Assembly (NCBI GenBank): GCA_020430675.1
Contig: JAGQJJ010000214.1
Span: 1-6,866, forward strand
DNA length: 6,866 bases
Direction: 5' to 3'
Origin: Myxococcales bacterium
GTDB lineage: Bacteria; Myxococcota; Bradymonadia; UBA7976; UBA1532
Part shown: positions 1 through 5,204 of the stretch, piece by piece
Numbering within the stretch: position 1 is the first letter of the stretch
Layout: the number at the start of each line of letters is the position of its first letter
Position numbers and translations under genes: made by a program
Notes under the pieces: model-generated
What the model saw: the letters and a program-made list of their open reading frames with translations, nothing else
Told to the model about the DNA's origin: nothing
Databases searched by the model: none

Positions 1-2
1 CC

Positions 3-1652
3 GTGCAGGCGCAGGTGACCGACGTGGCCGGCCTCGCGGCGGTCGAGTTCGACGGCCAGCCGGTTGAGCTCGACGCGCAAGGCCGCTTCCAGGTCAACGT
101 GCAGCCCTCTTGGGGCCTCAACGTGCACGAGCTGACCGCGCGCGACGCGGTGGGCAATGAGAACAGCGTGTTCTGCGCCTTCTTCGCTGCCGACACCTAC
201 CTGGGCGAAAACGATGCGCTCTTTGACGCCGTCGCCCTGCATATGACCCAGGCGGCGCTCGATGACGGGCCGCCGAGCAACCCGATCTCCAGCCTGGTCG
301 ACCTGTTGCGGCGCGTGCTCGACTCGCCGGCATTGGTGGCGACCATCGACGAAGCGCTGCGCGCGCAAAACCCCATCGTGCCCAATGATTGCCGCGCCAG
401 CCTGCCGATCATCGGCTGCGTGGCGCGCCTGGGCGCCGAGTACCGCGGCCTGCGCGTCGGCGGGCCGCACGCGCTGTCGGCCAACATGGTCAACGGCGGC
501 CTGCAATTTGTCGCGCGCCTCAACAACCTGGCGGTCGACTTCCGCACGACGGGCACCATCAGCGTCAGCGGCACGATGAACGTCGACTATGTGCTGGTCG
601 ACCTGACCTTCAACGTGCGCCTCAACAACGGGCGCCCCGAGGTCACCCTGCGCCGCACCAACCGCGTCGAGGTGGGCTCGCTCAACCTCGACCTCGATGG
701 CGCCATCGCCCGCCTGTTCGATGGGGCCATCGACCTCATCTTCGGCGCCTTCGAGGGCACCGTGCGCGAGCAGTTGGTCGGGGCGCTGCGCGGCTTCCTC
801 GAATCGGAGCTGGACGCGCTGCTCTCGTCGGTGCTCGACAGCCTCGACCTGGCCTCGCTGGGGCTGGGCTTCGACGTGCCCACCATCGACGGCTCGCCGC
901 CCATCGGACTGGCGCTGGGCGTGGCGTTCGACCAGATCGACGTCACCGACCAGCGCATGCGCATCGGCATCAGCACGCGGGTCAACGGCGATACCCGCCA
1001 GCCGGCGCGCTCGGCCGGCGTGCCCATGGTCGAGCCGCCGGCGCGCGTGGCGCTGGCCCCGCGCGGCAACGTGGCCGGGGCCATCTCGCTCGGCGTGATC
1101 AACCAGGTGCTGCACCGCTTGTGGCGCGCCGGGTTCTTCCACTTCGATGACGCCGGCTCGCTGTTGGGCGACCTGCCGGAAGGCACCGCGCTCGGCTTGC
1201 GGGTCATCATCCCGCCAGCGGCCGAGGGCATCGGCGGCGAGCACGTACGATTGCACCTGGGACCGGCGGTCGGCGAGGTGACCTATCCCGGCCTCTTCGA
1301 CGAACCGCTTCGCTTGCGCCTCGTGGCCACCGTGACCGCGGGCGTGCAGCTCGTCGGCGACCAACTTGTTTTCGGCCAGATCACCATCGAGTCGCTGCAC
1401 TTTGTGGTCGAAGACGTGGCGATGACCGCCGACGGCCGCGCGACGCTGGAGCGCGACCTGCGGCGCATCGTGCAGGCGCTGGCCGACCAGGCGCTCAATC
1501 AACTGCTGCCGGCGGTGCCCATCCCCGACTTTGCGCTGCCCGACGACCTGGAGCGCTACGGCGTGCCGCGCGGAACCCGCCTCGGCCTGCGCAACGCCAC
1601 GCTTCAAGGCACGCATACCCACTTCATTCTCGACGGGGTGTTCCGGCAATGA
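3..1652 (+). CDS. Exported BPI/LBP-like (TULIP) protein with Ig-like stalk, 5' end cut off
   Basis: The frame is open to the left edge, so the GTG at base 3 is only the first visible codon. Alignment with the downstream paralogue suggests about 180 N-terminal residues are missing. Visible residues 1-57 look like a glucodextranase domain B type Ig-like module: V-x-D-x-x-G, then F-D-G-Q-P-V-E-L, D-A-Q-G-R-F, and G-L-N then R-D-A-V-G-N. Residues 90-285 match the BPI N-terminal half: a beta-rich sheet (165-225), then an amphipathic helical segment (232-282, LFDGAIDLIFGAFEG onward). Residues 297-549 match the C-terminal half, with a helix at 360-380 (INQVLHRLWRAGFFHF) and a final helix, P-I-P-x-F-x-L-P and closing strand at 484-547. 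Known TULIP proteins bind lipids in a hydrophobic groove; lipid or lipopolysaccharide binding here is inferred. C130 and C139 could form a disulfide in an oxidising compartment. The family call comes from pattern reading, not a search. Coding is certain; substrate is unknown. Confidence 0.88.
   Translation: MQAQVTDVAGLAAVEFDGQPVELDAQGRFQVNVQPSWGLNVHELTARDAVGNENSVFCAFFAADTYLGENDALFDAVALHMTQAALDDGPPSNPISSLVDLLRRVLDSPALVATIDEALRAQNPIVPNDCRASLPIIGCVARLGAEYRGLRVGGPHALSANMVNGGLQFVARLNNLAVDFRTTGTISVSGTMNVDYVLVDLTFNVRLNNGRPEVTLRRTNRVEVGSLNLDLDGAIARLFDGAIDLIFGAFEGTVREQLVGALRGFLESELDALLSSVLDSLDLASLGLGFDVPTIDGSPPIGLALGVAFDQIDVTDQRMRIGISTRVNGDTRQPARSAGVPMVEPPARVALAPRGNVAGAISLGVINQVLHRLWRAGFFHFDDAGSLLGDLPEGTALGLRVIIPPAAEGIGGEHVRLHLGPAVGEVTYPGLFDEPLRLRLVATVTAGVQLVGDQLVFGQITIESLHFVVEDVAMTADGRATLERDLRRIVQALADQALNQLLPAVPIPDFALPDDLERYGVPRGTRLGLRNATLQGTHTHFILDGVFRQ
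1649..1652 (+). promoter_or_regulatory. ATGA stop/start overlap coupling the two TULIP-like genes
   Basis: The ATG of the second gene (1649-1651) overlaps the TGA of the first (1650-1652). Only a weak purine stretch (GGGG near 1635-1638) lies upstream, so translation of the lipoprotein gene probably depends on ribosomes terminating on the first gene. This supports co-transcription and matched expression. Confidence 0.8.
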
Positions 1653-3874
1653 ACCGCTTGACGATCGGACTCTGCCTGCCCCTGCTGGCTCTGGCGCTGG
1701 CGTGTGAAGACGACGCGGCCAGCGGTGGCGGCGGCCCGGGCGACATGCTGCACGACGCGGCGGTGGTCGATCCTGACATGTCGGTGCCGCAGCCCGACGC
1801 GCGGGTGATGCCGGTGGTCGACGCCGAGCCGCCCGAGCCCGACGCGGCGCCGCCGCGGCCCGGCTACGTCGAGGTCACGTTGATGCCCCGGCGGCCCATC
1901 TACGCGCTGACGGCCAACATCACCGCCAGCGCCGCGGTCTTCGACCAGAACGGCATGCCCATGCCGCGCGCCACGGTCGAATGGCGGGTCACGCCGGCCG
2001 GGCTGGCCGACATCGACGCCGAGGGCGCGATCACGCTGCTCGGTGAGGGTCCGGGCGCGGTCATGGCCTGCGCCGGCGAGGTCTGCGGGCGCGCGGCGAT
2101 CTACGTCGACGCCGGCCCGCCCAGCCTGACGGTCGAAGCGCCCGAGCGCGGCGCCATCCTCGGGCCCGCCGACGGCGAGGGCATCGAGGTGCGCGGCACG
2201 GCCAGCGACTCGTCAGGCCATGTCGAGGTGCGGGTCAACGGCGCGCCGGTCGAGGTCGACGCCGAGGGCCACTTCGCCACCACGCTAGCGGCGCAGTTTG
2301 GCGTCAACCGCGTCGAGGTCACCGCCGATGACGGCGTGCAGCGCACCCCGGCCCGCGACGTGCGCGATGTGCTGTGGGCGCCCGCGTTCATCCCGGTCGA
2401 CGAACAGGGCGCCACGGTGCCGTCAGCGGTGACGCTGCGGCTCGATCAAGCGCTGCTCGACACCGATCAAGAGGTCGGCCTGCGCCGCGAGGCGGGCGAG
2501 GTGCGCATCGGTGACGCCGCCGAGCTGATCGACGCCCTGGTGCAGCTCGTCGAGCTGGGCGCGCTGCTGCCCGACCCGCAACTCGTCGACACCGACGCGC
2601 TCAGCCTGCGGGTGACCCACGTCAGCCTCGGCCGGCCCGAGGTGGAGATGATCTTCACCGCCGAAGGCATCGAGCTCTTTGTGCGGCTGCCAGCCGTCGA
2701 GGCCGACACCGAAGGCCAGCTGGTCGTCGAGGGCGAAGAGATCAGCCTCAACGGCACGCTGCGCGCGGGCGTGGCCGCCTTCGCGCGGCTCGATCTGTCG
2801 CTCGACAACCAGCTGCACGTCGAGGTCGGCGATGTGGGCGTGGCGCTGGAGTCGATCGGCGGCCAGTTCCAGTCCGAGACGGCGCGCACGCTGGTCGAGA
2901 CGCTGGGCACCGCGCTCGGCAACGTGGCCCGCGACCTGGCTTTGGGGCTGATCGAAGGCCTGATCCGCGATCAGCTCCCCAGTCTGATCGAAGCCGGCCT
3001 CGAAAGCCTGCTGAGCACGCTCTCGTCGATCCCGTTGCAATTCGACACCGGCCTTGAAGGCGTGCCGCCGCTCGATCTGGAGCTGCAGATCGCCCCGGCG
3101 GCGCTCGAATTGCAGCGCGAGCAGATGATGCGCCTGGGCCTCGACGCCCGGGTGCAGCATCGCCAGCCGGTGGTCGCGCCGCATGAAGACCCCGGCGTCG
3201 CTCAGCTCTCGCCCGACGAGTTCATCGAGGGTCAGGGCAATGGCCTGGGTGCCGCGGTGCGCTTTGCGCTGCTCAACGGCCTGCTGCACGAGGTGTGGCG
3301 GACGGGGCTGTTGCAGATCGCGCCGCCGCTGCCGCCCGAGCTGGCCGGCGTGCTCGGCGAGGTGCGCATCGACGCCACCATGCCGCCGGTCATCGCGCCG
3401 GCGCCGGTCGGCTCCGAGCTGCCGCTGCTCTTGCAGATCGGCGACCTGCGCATGAGCACCCAGGGCCTGGCCGCGCCAGCGCCCGATGTCTATGCCATCA
3501 GTCTTCAGGTGGCTGCCGGCGTGCGGCTTGACGGCGCGCACATCGAGCTGCAGGTCGCCGAGGCGCCCGATATTCAGGCGGTGCTCATCGAGCAGGGCCA
3601 GGACACGCCGCTGCTCACCGCCGACGCGCTCGCCGGCCTGCTCGGGCGGGTCATCTGGCCTTTGGTGGAAGAGGCGCTGGCCAATGGCCTCGCGTTTGGC
3701 ATCGATCCCATCGAGATCGACCCCGGCCTGCTGGCCGATTACGCCCCGCGCATCGAGGGCATGACCATCGCGCCCGATTTTGGCCATCGCCTGCGCATCG
3801 ACGCCGGCCGGCTGACCGCCGAAGGCCGCCTCGACATCCGCCTGCTGCTCGGCGAGGCGCCGCCCGCCGATTGA
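1649..3874 (+). CDS. Lipoprotein with two Ig-like domains and a BPI/LBP-like (TULIP) lipid-binding region
   Basis: Complete at 741 residues. Residues 1-19 are a lipoprotein signal peptide: N-R near the start, a Leu/Ala core, then A-L-A with Cys19 as the lipid-anchor residue, followed by E-D-D. Residues 20-72 are a Gly/Asp/Pro/Ala-rich disordered tether. Residues 73-155 resemble a Big_2-like bacterial Ig domain with C141 and C146. Residues 158-243 resemble a glucodextranase domain B Ig module (V-R-G-T-A-S-D, V-N-G-A-P-V-E-V, G-V-N-R-V-E-V-T-A-D-D). Residues 255-735 are a Cys-free TULIP-like region: a sheet at 315-400, helices at 410-460, an R-F-A-L-L-N-G-L-L-H-E-V-W-R-T-G-L-L-Q-I helix near 538-557, and a last helix plus I-D-P-I-E-I segment at 660-692 before the closing strands. 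The start overlaps the stop of its upstream paralogue. It probably sits at the outer membrane facing periplasm or surface; lipid binding is inferred from fold. Confidence 0.93.
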   Translation: MNRLTIGLCLPLLALALACEDDAASGGGGPGDMLHDAAVVDPDMSVPQPDARVMPVVDAEPPEPDAAPPRPGYVEVTLMPRRPIYALTANITASAAVFDQNGMPMPRATVEWRVTPAGLADIDAEGAITLLGEGPGAVMACAGEVCGRAAIYVDAGPPSLTVEAPERGAILGPADGEGIEVRGTASDSSGHVEVRVNGAPVEVDAEGHFATTLAAQFGVNRVEVTADDGVQRTPARDVRDVLWAPAFIPVDEQGATVPSAVTLRLDQALLDTDQEVGLRREAGEVRIGDAAELIDALVQLVELGALLPDPQLVDTDALSLRVTHVSLGRPEVEMIFTAEGIELFVRLPAVEADTEGQLVVEGEEISLNGTLRAGVAAFARLDLSLDNQLHVEVGDVGVALESIGGQFQSETARTLVETLGTALGNVARDLALGLIEGLIRDQLPSLIEAGLESLLSTLSSIPLQFDTGLEGVPPLDLELQIAPAALELQREQMMRLGLDARVQHRQPVVAPHEDPGVAQLSPDEFIEGQGNGLGAAVRFALLNGLLHEVWRTGLLQIAPPLPPELAGVLGEVRIDATMPPVIAPAPVGSELPLLLQIGDLRMSTQGLAAPAPDVYAISLQVAAGVRLDGAHIELQVAEAPDIQAVLIEQGQDTPLLTADALAGLLGRVIWPLVEEALANGLAFGIDPIEIDPGLLADYAPRIEGMTIAPDFGHRLRIDAGRLTAEGRLDIRLLLGEAPPAD

Positions 3875-3897
3875 GCACAGCGCGGCCAGCGCGTGGA

Positions 3898-4097
3898 CGG
3901 AAATGACTCGGAACGCGAGGGCGCGAGATTGGCCACCAGTCGCCAGCGCCCCCGCAGACGACGACGCAGTCGTACCAGAGGTACAGCGAGGCTGCCAAGC
4001 CCGCGACCCGACGGGGCGCAGGCAGCGCCCGCAGGGCGGCGCGGCGGAAAGCGGCGCATGGGGGCCAAGTTCGCGACCGCAGCCCGAGTCATTTCCG
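3898..4097. repeat. Intergenic inverted-repeat element, about 200 bp, MITE- or REP-like
   Basis: Bases 3898-3911 (cggaaatgactcgg) and 4084-4097 (ccgagtcatttccg) are perfect 14-nt inverted repeats. A second matched block lies further in: 3922-3944 against the reverse complement of 4053-4075, 18 of 23 positions identical by hand count. Each arm is therefore about 45 nt. The core has small stems with three-base loops at 3961-3973 (acgac/gtcgt), 3972-3984 (gtacc/ggtac) and 4026-4038 (cgccc/gggcg). A near-direct repeat agcgcc(cc)cgcag occurs at 3945-3957 and 4024-4034. No transposase is encoded and no convincing target duplication is visible. The element fills the gap between two convergent genes, a usual place for REP-type repeats. 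It could instead be a non-mobile structured 3' region; no T-run terminator is evident. Confidence 0.6.
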
Positions 4098-4106
4098 GAC
4101 GGGCCC

Positions 4107-4409
4107 CTACTTCAGCTTGCCGAAGAGCGCTTCGAGCTTGGACCGGGCGTTGTCCGCCTCGTGGCGGTCGGTGTCGGTCGTCGACTTGAACTCGAACGAC
4201 ATGCAGAAGTTCGCCTTCTCGCGGTCGCGAATGTAGTAGCTCGAGTTCTCGCGGCACTCGTTGTGGTAGCTCGGATCCCAGAAGCGGCAGTTCTTGCAGA
4301 CGTGCAGGTCGGCGTCGCAGCTGGGGCACGAGTCGCGCCGCTGCACCTTCACCGACATGTCGATCTCGTGCCCGCACTTCCAACAAACGTACTTCTTTTC
4401 TTCGAGCAT
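4107..4409 (-). CDS. Small zinc-ribbon-type protein with eight Cys
   Basis: This 100-residue protein has Cys at 9, 12, 28, 31, 38, 41, 52 and 69. C9-W-K-C12 with C28-P-S-C31 forms a typical four-Cys zinc ribbon. C38-K-N-C41, C52 and C69 form a second likely four-Cys site with the pattern C-x2-C-R-F-W-D-P, N-E-C-R-E, then D-R-E-K-A-N-F-C. From memory, small bacterial proteins with a similar second half (NCR-x-x-DP, CRE, DKE-x-ANFC) occur as conserved hypotheticals; no function is known to me. The C-terminal third (70-100) is charged and probably helical. There is no signal peptide or membrane segment, so it is likely cytoplasmic. The ATG is preceded by a well-spaced aggag. It lies 29 bases downstream of the barrel gene on the same strand and may share its transcript. 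Zinc binding and a nucleic-acid or protein contact role are inferred. Confidence 0.92.
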   Translation of the reverse strand: MLEEKKYVCWKCGHEIDMSVKVQRRDSCPSCDADLHVCKNCRFWDPSYHNECRENSSYYIRDREKANFCMSFEFKSTTDTDRHEADNARSKLEALFGKLK

Positions 4410-4414
4410 GACGG

Positions 4415-4419
4415 CTCCT
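4415..4419 (-). promoter_or_regulatory. Ribosome binding site of the zinc-ribbon gene
   Basis: On the minus strand, aggag lies five bases before the ATG at 4409-4407. It fixes this Met as the start and shows that the gene has its own initiation signal even if it is co-transcribed with the upstream barrel gene. Confidence 0.75.
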
Positions 4420-4438
4420 GTGACGCTCCGGCCACGAT

Positions 4439-4987
4439 CTACCAGAAGGGCACGCCCGCGACCACCATCACCTGATGCAGCCAGGCGGTCTCGATGTGGT
4501 AGCGCTGCGCGCCGACGCGCACGGTGTCGCTGGTGTGGGGGATGAGCAGGCCGTAGTCGCCGCCGAGGTACAGGCGATCGATCACCGACACCCGGGCGCC
4601 GAGGCGGGCGCGCAGGGCGCCGAAGCCGCCGTAATCGCCGTGCGTGCCCTGCGTCTGGTTGTAGCCGACCGCCAGCCCGAGCTGCAGGTCGACCGGCGCC
4701 AGGGGCAGCACGCCCATCACTTCGGGGCCGACGAACCAGAGCTGGCCGGTGGGCACGTCGTCGGCGGGCAAGGTGGCGCTCGCGAGGTGGCCGGCGATGG
4801 CGAGGTACGGCAGCGGCCGGTAACCGCCGCGCAGTTCGAAGGCCACGCCCACGCCCGCGCCGTCGCAGTCGACATCACCGTGCCCGCCGCAGAGCGAGGG
4901 GCCGGCACCGCCTTCGACAAACGCGCCCACGCGCTCGGCCGGCGGGGTGGCGAGCAGGGCGATGAGGGTGAGGGCGATCAAAAACAC
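4439..4987 (-). CDS. Small outer-membrane beta-barrel-like protein
   Basis: The protein has 182 residues from a GTG start. Residues 1-17 form a short hydrophobic leader (Leu/Ile/Ala core ending T-P-P-A) that looks like a Sec signal peptide, although it lacks the usual N-terminal Lys/Arg. The mature part alternates polar and hydrophobic residues in strand-like stretches: 21-32, 44-56, 60-72, 80-94, 99-110, 121-134, 137-150 and 162-182. This suits an eight-stranded barrel. The chain ends V-P-F-W, and a C-terminal aromatic residue is the usual Bam-recognition signature of outer-membrane barrels. C33 and C41 may form a disulfide in the first loop. I cannot assign a named family; it resembles generic OmpA/OmpW-like barrels only in layout. 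It is the first gene of a probable two-gene unit with the zinc-ribbon gene. An in-frame TAG at 5015-5017 with no start codon between rules out a longer N terminus. Confidence 0.87.
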   Translation of the reverse strand: MFLIALTLIALLATPPAERVGAFVEGGAGPSLCGGHGDVDCDGAGVGVAFELRGGYRPLPYLAIAGHLASATLPADDVPTGQLWFVGPEVMGVLPLAPVDLQLGLAVGYNQTQGTHGDYGGFGALRARLGARVSVIDRLYLGGDYGLLIPHTSDTVRVGAQRYHIETAWLHQVMVVAGVPFW

Positions 4988-4993
4988 CTCCCG
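4979..4993 (-). promoter_or_regulatory. SD-like gggagg overlapping the GTG start; TTG two codons later is an alternative start
   Basis: On the minus strand the sequence reads cgggagGTGtttTTGatc. The SD-like GGGAGG runs into the GTG itself, which is too close for efficient use of that GTG. The TTG at 4981-4979 sits about five bases beyond it, a better spacing, and would shorten the protein to 180 residues. Either start leaves the hydrophobic leader intact. Confidence 0.45.
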
Positions 4994-5011
4994 CGGCGGG
5001 GTCGTCGCGCC

Positions 5012-5017
5012 ACTCTA
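5012..5017 (-). promoter_or_regulatory. Possible -10 element for the barrel gene
   Basis: The minus strand reads TAGAGT here, matching the TAnAnT core of a -10 hexamer. It would give a leader of roughly 17 bases before the GTG. The hexamer 17 bases upstream (tcgccc) matches the -35 consensus at only three positions, so this is a weak call. Confidence 0.22.
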
Positions 5018-5065
5018 CCCTCCCCGCGCGATGAGGGCGACGGTTCCGGGTTCGGCCTGGTTGTC

Positions 5066-5093
5066 CGAATTGGTGACCACATGGTCGCAATCG
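5066..5093. promoter_or_regulatory. Imperfect dyad in the divergent intergenic region, operator-like
   Basis: The arms cgaattggtgacca (5066-5079) and, reading the other strand, cgattgcgacca (5093-5082) share cga, ttg and gacca with small gaps. The perfect core is gacca-ca-tggtc (5075-5086). It lies in the only clearly less GC-rich patch (about 5060-5100) of the 217-base region between two divergent genes, where a regulator of either gene could bind. No regulator is identified. Confidence 0.3.
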
Positions 5094-5172
5094 ATTTGAC
5101 AGCGTCGACCCCCGCCCGGAGTGCGGGTGGATCCTCTGGTCCCGCGGCGACGGCGGTGGCAGAATGCGGTGC

Positions 5173-5188
5173 CCGCTGTCAGCAGCGG
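5173..5188 (+). other. Short hairpin in the leader just ahead of the rightward gene's ribosome binding site
   Basis: ccgctg (5173-5178) pairs with cagcgg (5183-5188) around a tcag loop, five bases before the GGAGGAG. In a GC-rich genome a 6-bp stem can arise by chance, so any effect on translation is speculative. Confidence 0.2.
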
Positions 5189-5193
5189 CCCGC

Positions 5194-5200
5194 GGAGGAG
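5194..5200 (+). promoter_or_regulatory. Strong ribosome binding site for the TPR/cyclic-nucleotide-domain gene
   Basis: GGAGGAG ends four bases before the ATG at 5205-5207. This near-perfect Shine-Dalgarno match sets the start of the rightward gene. Confidence 0.8.
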
Positions 5201-5204
5201 CCGG

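Noticed and set aside
2423..3787. 454-codon open frame on the minus strand
   Set aside because: It is fully antisense to the TULIP-like lipoprotein gene; its composition is low-complexity Gln/Arg/His/Asp with no fold signature.
4026..4038. cgccc-gca-gggcg hairpin as an intrinsic terminator
   Set aside because: The stem is only 5 bp and no T-run follows on either strand.
3895..4102. ggacgg at both ends of the inverted repeat as a target-site duplication
   Set aside because: The two copies (3895-3900 and 4097-4102) overlap the repeat ends asymmetrically, so they do not fit a clean duplication.
3893..4475. Overlapping plus-strand frames across the convergent gap and the zinc-ribbon gene
   Set aside because: The products are Arg/Pro/Ala-rich, run antisense to a well-supported gene and start inside the inverted repeat; no ribosome binding site was seen.
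5096..5124. TTGACA as the -35 box of a promoter for the rightward gene
   Set aside because: The -35 match is perfect, but 16-18 bases downstream there is only ggagtg/gagtgc/agtgcg, with no -10-like hexamer, so I do not call a promoter.
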